Of a stretch of 44,540 bases of DNA, positions 1 to 9,144 are shown one piece after another (positions within the stretch are counted from its first letter, which is position 1; the number at the start of each line of letters is the position of its first letter). Below the pieces are notes generated by a model that was not told the origin of the DNA, made no database searches, and worked only from the letters and a program-made list of their open reading frames with translations. The position numbers and the translations under genes were made by a program. Location of the stretch: positions 1 to 44,540 of the forward strand of contig JAGOOK010000013.1 in assembly GCA_017992555.1 (NCBI GenBank). The letters run 5' to 3'. Origin of the DNA: Caldisericia bacterium. Lineage in GTDB: Bacteria; Caldisericota; Caldisericia; JAAYUI01.

Positions 1-53
1 TCTTTTTCACGGGCTATATCTGCTAGGGCAGCAAAAAGTTCTGTCAGTTTCAT
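1..53 (-). CDS. nusA: NusA, N-terminal fragment
   Basis: Only the first 17 codons are inside the window; the gene continues past position 1. The visible peptide begins MKLTELFAALADIAREK, a helical start compatible with the N-terminal domain of the transcription elongation/antitermination factor NusA. The ATG at 53-51 lies 8 bases after the rimP stop, with AGGAG between them, so the two genes are co-transcribed. The main support for the identity is synteny, because rimP-nusA is a very widely conserved gene pair in bacteria. The peptide alone is too short to prove it. Confidence 0.7.
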   Translation of the reverse strand, partial: MKLTELFAALADIAREK

Positions 54-61
54 CTTTTCTC

Positions 62-496
62 CTAGTCCACTAGCTTTGCTGATTTGATTTGGGAAAGTGG
101 GATACTTGTTAAAATGCCGTCAGTTTCTATTATAACTGCGTTTTCGTCAGAGTCTCCTATTGTTCCCGTGACTGATTTTTCCTGTGTTGCTACTGTTGCC
201 TTCCGACCTTTGAAAACAGAGAATTCGGAAGGATTTTTAAGTTTTCTGTCAATGCCTGGTGATGCCACCTCTAATCTTGTGTAATCTGGAAGGGAAGGAT
301 CTTGCTGGAGCTTTGGAAGTACAGCCCTTGTTATTTTCACGCAGTCATCAATTGAGATTCCCTGTGGTTTCCATGTTACAATAGAAACCAAGTAATCTTC
401 TTTTCCAAAAATTTCCCTTATTTCAACCAGGCTATAACCTAGTTTGTCAAGAGTTTCCAGGATTATTTCCCTGGCTTTTGGCAAATAACTGCGCAA
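62..496 (-). CDS. rimP: Ribosome maturation factor RimP
   Basis: A 144-residue protein of the usual RimP length. RimP acts in the cytoplasm in maturation of the 30S ribosomal subunit. The N-terminal alpha/beta domain (about 1-80) contains the family hallmark LEVASPGIDRKLK near residues 76-88, followed by the short SH3-like C-terminal domain (EFSVFKGRKATVAT onward). The start is TTG at 496-494, preceded by GGAGG about 10 bases upstream; no in-frame ATG fits better. It heads a leftward operon into nusA and is divergent from the kinase gene at 698. Confidence 0.95.
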   Translation of the reverse strand: MRSYLPKAREIILETLDKLGYSLVEIREIFGKEDYLVSIVTWKPQGISIDDCVKITRAVLPKLQQDPSLPDYTRLEVASPGIDRKLKNPSEFSVFKGRKATVATQEKSVTGTIGDSDENAVIIETDGILTSIPLSQIKSAKLVD

Positions 497-530
497 TATT
501 TTAATCCTCCTTTATAGATTAATCCAGGTA

Positions 531-559
531 ATAATATCCCATAATTTGTGTTTGCACAA
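531..559 (-). promoter_or_regulatory. Predicted sigma-70-type promoter of rimP-nusA
   Basis: Read on the minus strand: a -35-like TTGTGC (559-554), a 17-base spacer and a -10 TATTAT (536-531). Transcription would begin near 524, about 28 bases before the TTG start of rimP. The -10 is good and the -35 is only half-matching. The prediction is based on motif and spacing alone. Confidence 0.45.
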
Positions 560-639
560 GTGTTTTTTGTTTTTTGGACTATTTACGGTTTTTCTGTGTG
601 CATTGGCCAACTTTATGAGCTTTATATTGAGTAGGAAGG

Positions 640-667
640 TTGTAAATATTTACTCCAAGATTATAAT
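640..667 (+). promoter_or_regulatory. Predicted sigma-70-type promoter of the kinase/surface-protein operon
   Basis: TTGTAA (640-645), a 16-base spacer and a perfect TATAAT (662-667). Transcription would start near 674, about 24 bases before the ATG at 698. The same -35/spacer arrangement (TTGTAA, 16 bases) occurs before the gene at 16474, which strengthens both predictions. No other promoter-like sequence is obvious before the four large genes that follow. Confidence 0.55.
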
Positions 668-697
668 TTTATTAACCCGATTAAATGGAAGGTGTTC

Positions 698-3600
698 ATG
701 TCTGAGCATGGCGATTTAAGAATTGCCGGGTTGGAGATTTCAGATATTCTTGGAATTGGCGAGACAGGTATCACTTATAGGGCAAAAGATGCCCAGGATA
801 GGGATGTTGTCCTAAAAGTTTTAAGATGGGACTATGCCAACCAAGACGAAAGATTACAAGCAGAACTCACACTTTATAGACTCACCGAGCTTGCACACCC
901 AAATCTTGTCCAGGTTTATGAAGTAGGCACTACTGAAGTAGGCAAAATCTGGTATACGAGACCATTTATACAGGGAGACAGTCTTGATGTCGTTCTCCAG
1001 CAGGTGGATGCAGTCGGGGCTCAGATGCTTTTGCTTCAGGTAATTGATGCAATTGACTTTGTCCACCGTAATGGTTTTCTCCATGGAAATATTCATCCCG
1101 AAAACATAATGGTTGCGAAGGGGAACCCAAAAGGTGGACAGTGGGAAACTTCCAGATCTTTTGAAACGCCCTTCATTGTAAAAGTTTGTGATTTTGGGGC
1201 AGTTCCTCCAAGGGAAAGCCTCAGAAATGGTGGTCTCCTTCCAAAGGACCCAAGTGAGCGAACCGACATAGCGGCACTGGGCAAATTGGTATATGAGGCT
1301 TATGCTGGCAAGCTTGAAGAGGGCATGAAACCTGATTTGGCAACTATCAGGTCTCATATACCCGAGCCATTGACTATGGTGGTTGCAAGAATGCTTGGTT
1401 TGTCACAGGATGAACCATTCAGGTCTTTCCAGCAGATAGCCCTCGGACTTTCAGATCTTCAACCAAAACTCTCTGGTGAAGCCTGCATGGAGCGCCTCTC
1501 AAAGAATGTTCTTGTTCAGAAAGATTCTGAGAGAAGGTCCTTCCTCATGGACATGCTCGCAGATTCCCAAACCAAAGGCCACTTTGTTGTAATAGAAGGA
1601 GAAGAGGGTTCTGGAAAGTCTGTGCTTGTAAGGGAATTTGCATCCCTGGCCCAATTCCTTGGGCATCAAGTGTCCATCTCTTCATGCACTTCCAGGTTCA
1701 ATCCGTTTGAGCCTTTAATAAGATTTATTGGTGATCTTGAAGGTGGATTAGCAACATTGAATCCTGTTTTGCTCAAGAACTATCAGCACATAATTGATAG
1801 GGTGAAGGGGTTTTCGGGCCTTGATGTTGAAAAAATACCCTCCAATGCGTCAGAACTTTTTGAGGGAATACAATCTTTTTTGACCGAAGTTTCGCACATT
1901 CAACCACTTGTTCTTATAGTTGAGAATATAGAATCTTCCTCGGTTCACATGCTTGGATTGCTCAAGCACCTTCAGTCAGGAATATCTGACACAAAAATGT
2001 TTTTGGTGGCAACTTATGCACCAACAAAAGTAAGGGGTGATACCCAGCCGATATTTGAGTCCCTTTTTGGTGTTGATGGTGTAACAAGGATACAGATGGG
2101 ACCATTGGATTATAATGAGACCATCTCTTATCTCAGATCACTTCTGGCATCGCCAGATTTCCCGGAACAGATTGCCATGTATTTTTTTGAAAGTTCGCAG
2201 GGAAATATATTGAGGGCCAAAGAGCTCGTAAAACTCTCGCTTGTCGATGGTTCTCTTTCTGTGGGAGCTGGGGGGAGATGGTCCTTTAATGAAAGAAAAT
2301 TTGCAGAAACAAAGAGAATCGGGGAAACGAGATTATTGATTCCCAAAATAATTGAGGGTCTGGATGTTGATGAACTCACCCTTTTGAAGTGTATTGCGGT
2401 CCTTGGTGGAAAATCAAAACTCGTTGATCTGGTGAAAATATCAAAAAGCGCAAAACTTTTCAAATCGACAGAGGCAAGGCATCTCTCAAAACTTATCTTC
2501 TCTCTTCTCTCAAAAGACTTAATGAAGAGAAAATTTGAAGCTGGTGGCTCTTTCTGGTCACTCAGCCATGGGATATATGCTGAGACACTGCTCCAGACTA
2601 CACAAATTGGACTCAGAAAAGACATATATGATGCCGTTTACCAGGCGCTCAGTTCTTCAGTGGAAGATGGTTGCAATGTCGAAAGAGACACAAAATTAGC
2701 TCAGCTTGCGCTGAAAGGCTCTGATCCTGTTGCTGCGTTCAAAAGCGTCCCACAGGCATTTTCAGCGTGCATGCGCCAGTTTGCGCTTAATGAGGCGAAA
2801 TTCTATCTTTCGAAGTTGATTCAAATGATACCTGATGGTGAAGGGGAATATCATCAAAATTGTGTTGAAAAGCTTGCTTTTTGTGATTTGGGAATTATGG
2901 CGCCGCAAGAAGCGCTTGACAGATTCGAGAGAATTGATTCTTCAGCCTCAAGAATCAAGGCAGGCAGAGCAATATCGGCAGTCATGTCGAAATCCCATAA
3001 AGCCGGGCATTACCTTCAAGAGGCGGTTCCTTTTATAGATGAAATCCCGGACAAGATTCTTGCCAGGAGTCTTATTCTGTCTTATCTCAGCTTTCTTTAT
3101 GAAAATGATCCGCCATCTGCCATTTCTTTTTCCATCAACAGGGCATCCACAACAGACGACCTCTTCCTGAAAGTTTCATGTCTTCTTGTTGCTTCTAGGC
3201 TCCAAACGGCCATGGCTGATTTCGACTCGGCAGAGACCTCGTGTACTGATGCTGTAAAGTTTGCTTCGCAGTCAGGGGATGCCAATCTCCAGGCAAAAGT
3301 TGCCCTTTGGCAAATCCAGTTGGCACAAATGAAGGGTGAAAACGAGAAAATTGTCAGACTTATAAGAAAGTCAGCTGGCTTGATAAATGCAAGCTGGGAT
3401 ATCAAAACTAAAGCTGAATATTACAAACTCGCATCAAATTTCTTCATCAATGAAAAAGAGGTTGATAATGCGCTTTCACATTTGAGGATGTGGGTGTGGG
3501 CGCAAACCAAAATTGGCAACTCAAAGGAGCTTGCGAGAGCGCTGTTTGAGCTTGGTGTCGCACTTGATGCAAAGGGTCTGATAAAAGAAACCCAGACAAC

Positions 3601-4927
3601 GATTGAAAGATCGCGAAGAGTTGCTGAGGAAGTTTCTGACCAGCAAACTGTAGGCAGGGCTTTGGTTTATACTGGAGACTATTACCTTTTAAGCAACCTT
3701 GCTGATCAGGCACTGGTCAGTTTCGAAAGGGCCGAAAAAATCCTTGGCGATGTTCAGGACAAGGAATACCTATGTAAAGTCTATGAAAAACTTGGTAAAA
3801 TGTGGCTCTCATCGTCAGAGATTGAGAGAGCAAGAAAATATGCAAAATTGCTCAAAGACCTTGTGCAGGATTCTTCTAATCAAGTCCAAGAAACAACTTA
3901 TCTGAAATTGAGTGGTGCTCTTGCTGCTTTCCAGGAAAAATTTGAGAAAGCAGAAGAATACTATCTCAAAGCACAGGATATTTTTGAGAGACAGAGAATT
4001 TGGCGGGAGCTAAATCTGCTAAAGATTGAATTGGCTGACATTTTTGTAAAACAGGGTGAATATTTTAGGGCGCTAACGAAACTGTCGGAAGCCAGATTGT
4101 ATTTTGAGGAACAGGGTTCTGGCAAAGAAATAAAGAGAATAAGGAATGCAGAACTTTCGATTGATAAAGAGCTTGGCAAATATGGTGAGGATTACCGTAA
4201 TTTACGCATGCTCCTCGAAATATCAAAGGCCTTATCGCAAATTGGGGATGTGGATGAACTTTTGCCGATGATAGTTGATATGGCTATTAAGGTTTCTGGT
4301 GCAGAAAGGGGTTTTGTGATGCTCCTTACGCCATCGGGTAAGCTTGAATTCTCAATAGGAAGAAGCCAGAAAAAGGAAGATTTGACAAAGGAAAGATTTG
4401 ATTTTTCGACCACAGTAACTGACATTGCTCTTTCGGAAAGAAAGCTTGTGTGCATCACTGATACGGCCACTGATGAAAAATTCAGGGCTAGAGAGTCTAT
4501 TGTTGGGCTTTCCCTTCGTTCAATCATGTGCGCACCACTCCACGTTGGTGATGATGTGCTTGGATTAATATACGTTGATAGTCAGGTGCCCACATTTTAT
4601 TTTTCAAGAAAAAATGCCGAATTTTTCGAAGCACTTTGTTCACATGCAGCTATTGCGCTACACCAGGCTAGATTGCACCATCAATCGATAGAAGATGTCA
4701 GACTTTTTGAAGAGAACCGTGCGACCAGAGAGCTTGAGAAACAAAAAAAAGAATTTGTGTTCAAATTTTTTGAAAAGATCTCAGGACCGATAGACCAGAT
4801 TTATGACATTCTTGACAAGGTAGCCGGCAATATGGTTCATGCTGAAGATTTAACTGCCCTTTCAAACCAGGCGAAAAACAATATCGTATTAATAAAAGAC
4901 ATGATTGATCAATCCATGAAATCATAG
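698..4927 (+). CDS. Giant STK-like / AAA ATPase / TPR / GAF signalling protein (probable pseudokinase)
   Basis: A soluble 1409-residue protein. An N-terminal protein kinase fold (about 10-270) has a glycine loop LGIGETG, the ATP-site lysine in VVLKVL and an intact DFG, but the catalytic HRD is replaced by HGN (HGNIHPENI, near residue 130) and no APE motif is visible. An AAA_16-like ATPase follows, with Walker A GEEGSGKS near 300 and a degenerate Walker B (LVLIVENIE) near 408. A long helical TPR-like region spans about 640-1140 and a GAF domain about 1165-1330, ending in a coiled coil. The family is known as trifunctional kinase/ATPase/sensor histidine kinase, but here no histidine kinase catalytic domain follows the GAF. 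I chose ATG 698 over GTG 692 because GGAAGG sits 5 bases upstream of it. It is the first gene of the operon, 13 bases before a second kinase. Its ligand is unknown; a regulatory scaffold is more likely than an active kinase. Confidence 0.85.
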   Translation: MSEHGDLRIAGLEISDILGIGETGITYRAKDAQDRDVVLKVLRWDYANQDERLQAELTLYRLTELAHPNLVQVYEVGTTEVGKIWYTRPFIQGDSLDVVLQQVDAVGAQMLLLQVIDAIDFVHRNGFLHGNIHPENIMVAKGNPKGGQWETSRSFETPFIVKVCDFGAVPPRESLRNGGLLPKDPSERTDIAALGKLVYEAYAGKLEEGMKPDLATIRSHIPEPLTMVVARMLGLSQDEPFRSFQQIALGLSDLQPKLSGEACMERLSKNVLVQKDSERRSFLMDMLADSQTKGHFVVIEGEEGSGKSVLVREFASLAQFLGHQVSISSCTSRFNPFEPLIRFIGDLEGGLATLNPVLLKNYQHIIDRVKGFSGLDVEKIPSNASELFEGIQSFLTEVSHIQPLVLIVENIESSSVHMLGLLKHLQSGISDTKMFLVATYAPTKVRGDTQPIFESLFGVDGVTRIQMGPLDYNETISYLRSLLASPDFPEQIAMYFFESSQGNILRAKELVKLSLVDGSLSVGAGGRWSFNERKFAETKRIGETRLLIPKIIEGLDVDELTLLKCIAVLGGKSKLVDLVKISKSAKLFKSTEARHLSKLIFSLLSKDLMKRKFEAGGSFWSLSHGIYAETLLQTTQIGLRKDIYDAVYQALSSSVEDGCNVERDTKLAQLALKGSDPVAAFKSVPQAFSACMRQFALNEAKFYLSKLIQMIPDGEGEYHQNCVEKLAFCDLGIMAPQEALDRFERIDSSASRIKAGRAISAVMSKSHKAGHYLQEAVPFIDEIPDKILARSLILSYLSFLYENDPPSAISFSINRASTTDDLFLKVSCLLVASRLQTAMADFDSAETSCTDAVKFASQSGDANLQAKVALWQIQLAQMKGENEKIVRLIRKSAGLINASWDIKTKAEYYKLASNFFINEKEVDNALSHLRMWVWAQTKIGNSKELARALFELGVALDAKGLIKETQTTIERSRRVAEEVSDQQTVGRALVYTGDYYLLSNLADQALVSFERAEKILGDVQDKEYLCKVYEKLGKMWLSSSEIERARKYAKLLKDLVQDSSNQVQETTYLKLSGALAAFQEKFEKAEEYYLKAQDIFERQRIWRELNLLKIELADIFVKQGEYFRALTKLSEARLYFEEQGSGKEIKRIRNAELSIDKELGKYGEDYRNLRMLLEISKALSQIGDVDELLPMIVDMAIKVSGAERGFVMLLTPSGKLEFSIGRSQKKEDLTKERFDFSTTVTDIALSERKLVCITDTATDEKFRARESIVGLSLRSIMCAPLHVGDDVLGLIYVDSQVPTFYFSRKNAEFFEALCSHAAIALHQARLHHQSIEDVRLFEENRATRELEKQKKEFVFKFFEKISGPIDQIYDILDKVAGNMVHAEDLTALSNQAKNNIVLIKDMIDQSMKS

Positions 4928-4940
4928 GAAAATAGGCGAA

Positions 4941-6806
4941 ATGATTGGAAGAACCTTAGGCAACAGGTATAAAATTTATGACAAGGTTGGCGGAGGTGGA
5001 ATGGCCGAAGTTTTTTTGGCCAGAGACACCAAAACGGGTGAAATTGTTGCATTAAAGATCCTCAGAGACCAATATACAGAGGGTACTGATTACGTCGAGC
5101 GTTTCCAGCGTGAAGCCAAGTCTGCAATGAAGCTTTCCCATCCAAATATTTGTATGGTCAAAGATTTTGGAGATGATGATCAGACCTACTATATGGTTTT
5201 GGAATTTATTGAGGGAAAAACACTTTCCAGCGTCATAGAAGAAAAAGGGCCGTTACCGGTTGACGTTGCTGTTTCTTATATAAAGCAGGCCGCACTTGCG
5301 CTGGGTGAGGCATACAGGTCAGGGATTATTGCCCACAGAGATGTCAAGAGCCAAAACATAATGGTCAATCCAAGTGGCCAGATCAAGATGATGGATTTTG
5401 GCATTGCAAAATCCAGGGATTTTGCAACGATGACCACCGCAGGTTCTTTTGTTGGAACACCTGAATATATGTCACCCGAACAAGCCCAGGGTGGCAAGGT
5501 AGATTCAAGATCGGACATGTATTCCCTTGGCGTAGTCCTCTATGAAATGCTTGCAGGTGAAGTACCTTTTGAGGCCGATACACCGTGGGGTGTCCTTAAT
5601 ATGCACATCTCAAAAGAGGCCTTCCCATTAACAAACCTCCGCAGTGACATACCTGAGGGTCTTGTAGAAATCATCAAAAGGATGATGGCAAAAGATCCTG
5701 ATTATAGATTCCAGAACCCAAATGAGCTTGTACAGGCACTTGACATTGTGATGAAATCGTACAAAACACCGAGAAATGAAAGGGTCAAAAGTAAAAAGAT
5801 TCCGAGATCGAATCCAAAGCTCAAGAGAAAAGTCAGGAATGTAGCAATCGGTGTTGTTTCTGCGGTAGTTATTGCAGGGCTCGGATACGTGTTTTTTATA
5901 CTAAGCTCTCCAAATCCTGCCTCAGCGTTTGTAAAATCTGAGCCGAAGGGTGCTTCTGTGTTTTTAAAAGGCCCGGATGACGATGAATTTCAAAAGCTTT
6001 CCAACGCAGACTCCGAGATAAAGGAGCTGTATCCAGGCAAATATACCCTGAAACTTGAACTTGATGGCTATAAGACCCATGAGCAGCAATTCAGGATGGA
6101 ATCGGGCAAAAATCTTGATCTTGGAACCATAAAACTTGCAAAACAGGGTTTGATGAAAATTCTTACAAGTAAAGTTGATTGGGGCAAGGTTTCTGATGTG
6201 CCTGGCGCCTTTTCCGTTTCCATCGCGAATACCGGTGAATCAGAGATTGAAATTGAAAGATCTTTTACAGGTGACTGGATAATCTTTGACCAGGAGCCGT
6301 TTATCATACAGCCGAATGAGCAAAAACAGATAAGAGTAGCTGTTAACCCGGAGAAGGTTTCGCCTGGCAAGAGTTATTCTGCTACAGTGATTTTCAAACC
6401 GAAGAATTCATCCTCAAAGGAAGTTTCAATCCCGATTACTATGGAGTATGCGCAATCCCAGGGACGTCCTTCATCGGTTACAGATAATAACCCAACACCT
6501 GTTTCAAATCAGACTGACACAAAACCGAAGCCAGGTAATAGCGGGGAAAATACTGGAAATTCTGGCTCAACCACGCCACCTCCGCCTGTAAAAACCACCG
6601 CTACGGTTTATATAACGTCGAATGTGCCAGGGGCTTTTATCTATATTGATGGTTCGGCGAAGGGAACAACACCTTCTAGTGTGACGCTTGCGCCGGGCAC
6701 ACACAAGATTGAAGTTAGGATGGCCAGGTTTAAGTCATACTCTGAGACAATAAATGTTTCTGCTGGTGATGAGAAAACTGTTAATGTAGTGCTGAGGAAC
6801 AAATAG
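4941..6806 (+). CDS. Membrane Ser/Thr protein kinase (PknB type) with PEGA and Ig-like extracellular domains
   Basis: A 621-residue protein. A complete kinase domain occupies about 9-275: glycine loop VGGGGMAEVF, lysine in VALKIL, HRDVKSQN catalytic loop, DFG, and a TTAGSFVGTPEYMSPE activation segment with phosphorylatable Thr/Ser. A basic linker precedes one transmembrane helix (about 300-323). Outside the membrane are a PEGA domain (about 330-400), an Ig-like beta domain (about 402-503), a Pro/Thr/Asn-rich linker and a second PEGA domain to the C terminus. All catalytic residues are present, so it should be active, unlike its upstream neighbour. It replaces PASTA domains with PEGA and Ig modules as the probable sensor. 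The Ig-like part resembles those of the two secreted proteins encoded next, suggesting a shared ligand or partner. It is 13 bases after the upstream gene and 1 base before the next. Confidence 0.92.
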   Translation: MIGRTLGNRYKIYDKVGGGGMAEVFLARDTKTGEIVALKILRDQYTEGTDYVERFQREAKSAMKLSHPNICMVKDFGDDDQTYYMVLEFIEGKTLSSVIEEKGPLPVDVAVSYIKQAALALGEAYRSGIIAHRDVKSQNIMVNPSGQIKMMDFGIAKSRDFATMTTAGSFVGTPEYMSPEQAQGGKVDSRSDMYSLGVVLYEMLAGEVPFEADTPWGVLNMHISKEAFPLTNLRSDIPEGLVEIIKRMMAKDPDYRFQNPNELVQALDIVMKSYKTPRNERVKSKKIPRSNPKLKRKVRNVAIGVVSAVVIAGLGYVFFILSSPNPASAFVKSEPKGASVFLKGPDDDEFQKLSNADSEIKELYPGKYTLKLELDGYKTHEQQFRMESGKNLDLGTIKLAKQGLMKILTSKVDWGKVSDVPGAFSVSIANTGESEIEIERSFTGDWIIFDQEPFIIQPNEQKQIRVAVNPEKVSPGKSYSATVIFKPKNSSSKEVSIPITMEYAQSQGRPSSVTDNNPTPVSNQTDTKPKPGNSGENTGNSGSTTPPPPVKTTATVYITSNVPGAFIYIDGSAKGTTPSSVTLAPGTHKIEVRMARFKSYSETINVSAGDEKTVNVVLRNK

Positions 6807-6807
6807 A

Positions 6808-9126
6808 TTGAAAAAATGCCTTTCATTTCTACTTGTTTTGTGTTTTGTGTTTCCGGTAGTTTCCGCTCAGGAATCAGCAGGCACGCTGATAAGAGGGGGA
6901 ATTGCTGCAGACAGGTTATTGTTTCCAACACTTGCTCAGGCTGATAAGGAAGGCAATCTTTATGTTTATTCCAAAGGAACAAAAGAGCTGCTTTCCTACA
7001 ATAAAGATCTGAAACTCAGATACAGAGTAGGTGGTTTTGGGGGCGATGCTGGTTACTTTACAGATCCCTCAGACCTCATTGTGTTCAAGGAAGATGTCGT
7101 TGTTTCTGATGTTGGTGCGTTACTGGTTTTTGATTTGAAGGGCAATTTCAAAAAAAGGGTTACAAAAATTGGTAGCGTTGACCTCAAGAGACCATTGGGT
7201 CTGTCCCTAGATTACAAGAACAGATTGTATGTTTCTGATCCTGAAGTTGGAGCTGTACTTATTTGTGAAGATGATTTTGAGCTCTGGCGGCAGATACCAA
7301 AACTTGACAGGCCTGCCCAGTGTTACCTCATGCAGAACTCAAACTATCTCGTGCTCGAGCTTGGCACTAAAAAACTGACCATCTTGTCGTCCTTCTATTC
7401 AAAAATTAAGAGTTTTGGTGAATTCACTTCCCCCCACTCTGTGTGGACAGACTTTTCCCAGAAAATAGTGGTCCTCGATGATGACTCGATAAAGACTTTT
7501 GGTATGGATTCGAAATTGCTTGAAAAAACAAGTTTTGCACCAAAGCATCCCAGCGAGGGATATTGTTCATTTACACCATTTGAAGATGGTTTTGTGTTTG
7601 CCTCATTTCTTGACCACGAGCTTGTGAAGATTAATAAAACAGGAAAAGTTTCTGTCATTATATCAAAAGATGATTCAGGATTGCTGGTTCCATCCGGTCT
7701 TGATGTTGATAGCAATGGAAGGATTTATGTTGCCGATGATGTTGAGAATATTGTAAGGGTGATGGACCAAAAGGGTAATCCGCTTTTCTCAATTGAAGCC
7801 GAATCTCCAAAAAAGATAACGATTGGCGGAGAAAATCTGGCAATCGTAAAACAGACCGGCGTTGAGGTGAGAACAAGAGCTGGCGAGAAACTCTTCTTGT
7901 GCAAAAAAGAAGATGTTTGCGACTCGGTTTTTGGGTCAGAGGATTCTATTTTTATCCTGACTGATAAAGGCCAGGTGGTTCGTTTTAATGGGTCAACTGA
8001 AATTGGCATTGTAGCTTCAGATACAACCTGGAAGCCAGTCGCCATTTCTGCAATAGAAGGCCATTTTGCTGTAGCAACAACTGGTGAGAACAGGATTATT
8101 GTCTATTCCCAGGCTGGTATCAAGGAAAATGTTATAGATCTTGCCGAAGAGCCATCAGATCTTATAATGCTTTCCCCTCAACGATTTATTGTCCTTTTCC
8201 AAGGGAAAGTCGAGTTATTGGACAAGAGTGGCGGTGTAATGCGGTCATTTGGCAAAAGTGGAGGCGTAAGATCATTCCACAAACCAACGCAAGAACAGAT
8301 TGATTATTCATTGGAAACTGACAAATTTACACAACCGATTGCCATATCCAAATTTGGTAACTGGCTATATATCCTGGACAAGGCAGCAATGAGGTTGGTC
8401 AGGTTCCCCAAGGAACTTTTGCTTGCCCCGCCAGTCATGAAGGTTACACCGGAATTACTTGATTTTGGTGTTGTAAAACCAGATACAACCACAACCAGAG
8501 AGCTTGTCATACAAAATCTTGGTGGAGAATCTTTGAGCGGCAGTTTGGTGAAGTTCCCAAAATGGGTGTCTGTTTCCCCGAGAACTATAAATGGCGATGA
8601 TGTTGTAATCAAAATAACTGCCAATGCTGCCCATTTTATACCGAAAAAAAGCTATCTTGAGAACATAACACTTGAAACGAATGCTGGTACAATAATTGTT
8701 CCTTGTAGACTTCTAACCCCAGAAGAATTACCAAGGCAAATAAACATTGAATTGAAAATTGGGCAGAAAACAGCAAAAGTTGGAGGAAAAACCATCGATC
8801 TCGGTGTAGCGCCATTCATAGATAAAGGTGTTACGATGGTCCCACTCAGGTTTTTATCCGAAGCTTTTGGCGGAAATGTTGCTTTTGACGAGGGTTTCAT
8901 CGAAGTATCTTTTGATTCCAGAAAAATATTTGCTTCGCTCCAGGTGGGCTCGAAGGACGTTGCTCTTGAGGATGGTGGCGAAACAAAACTCGTAAAAATA
9001 ACGCCACCCCCTGCAGTTAAGCAAGGAAAAACATTTGTCCCACTAAAATTTTTCACTGATATTCTTGATTGCGAAGTTTACTGGGATTCAATAACCAAAC
9101 AGCTAAGGATTGTCTATTCGCCTTAG
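6808..9126 (+). CDS. Secreted beta-propeller (NHL-like) / Ig-like / stalk-domain protein
   Basis: A 772-residue exported protein. A signal peptide (about 1-20, VVSA before QES) is followed by a propeller of NHL-like repeats (about 35-540), with strands such as NGRIYVADDVENIVRVMD and NRLYVSDPEVGAVL. An Ig-like domain (about 541-640, LLDFGVVKPDTTTT onward) follows, then a C-terminal copper-amine-oxidase-N/stalk domain (about 650-772) with the duplicated motif VPLRFLSEAFGG and VPLKFFTDIL. The start is TTG at 6808, one base after the kinase stop, so translation is probably coupled. Likely an extracellular binding or scaffolding protein acting with the membrane kinase; no enzyme active site is visible. 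The same propeller-Ig-stalk order forms the C-terminal half of the next gene. Confidence 0.85.
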   Translation: MKKCLSFLLVLCFVFPVVSAQESAGTLIRGGIAADRLLFPTLAQADKEGNLYVYSKGTKELLSYNKDLKLRYRVGGFGGDAGYFTDPSDLIVFKEDVVVSDVGALLVFDLKGNFKKRVTKIGSVDLKRPLGLSLDYKNRLYVSDPEVGAVLICEDDFELWRQIPKLDRPAQCYLMQNSNYLVLELGTKKLTILSSFYSKIKSFGEFTSPHSVWTDFSQKIVVLDDDSIKTFGMDSKLLEKTSFAPKHPSEGYCSFTPFEDGFVFASFLDHELVKINKTGKVSVIISKDDSGLLVPSGLDVDSNGRIYVADDVENIVRVMDQKGNPLFSIEAESPKKITIGGENLAIVKQTGVEVRTRAGEKLFLCKKEDVCDSVFGSEDSIFILTDKGQVVRFNGSTEIGIVASDTTWKPVAISAIEGHFAVATTGENRIIVYSQAGIKENVIDLAEEPSDLIMLSPQRFIVLFQGKVELLDKSGGVMRSFGKSGGVRSFHKPTQEQIDYSLETDKFTQPIAISKFGNWLYILDKAAMRLVRFPKELLLAPPVMKVTPELLDFGVVKPDTTTTRELVIQNLGGESLSGSLVKFPKWVSVSPRTINGDDVVIKITANAAHFIPKKSYLENITLETNAGTIIVPCRLLTPEELPRQINIELKIGQKTAKVGGKTIDLGVAPFIDKGVTMVPLRFLSEAFGGNVAFDEGFIEVSFDSRKIFASLQVGSKDVALEDGGETKLVKITPPPAVKQGKTFVPLKFFTDILDCEVYWDSITKQLRIVYSP

Positions 9127-9144
9127 TTTTCGGGAGGAAGAATC

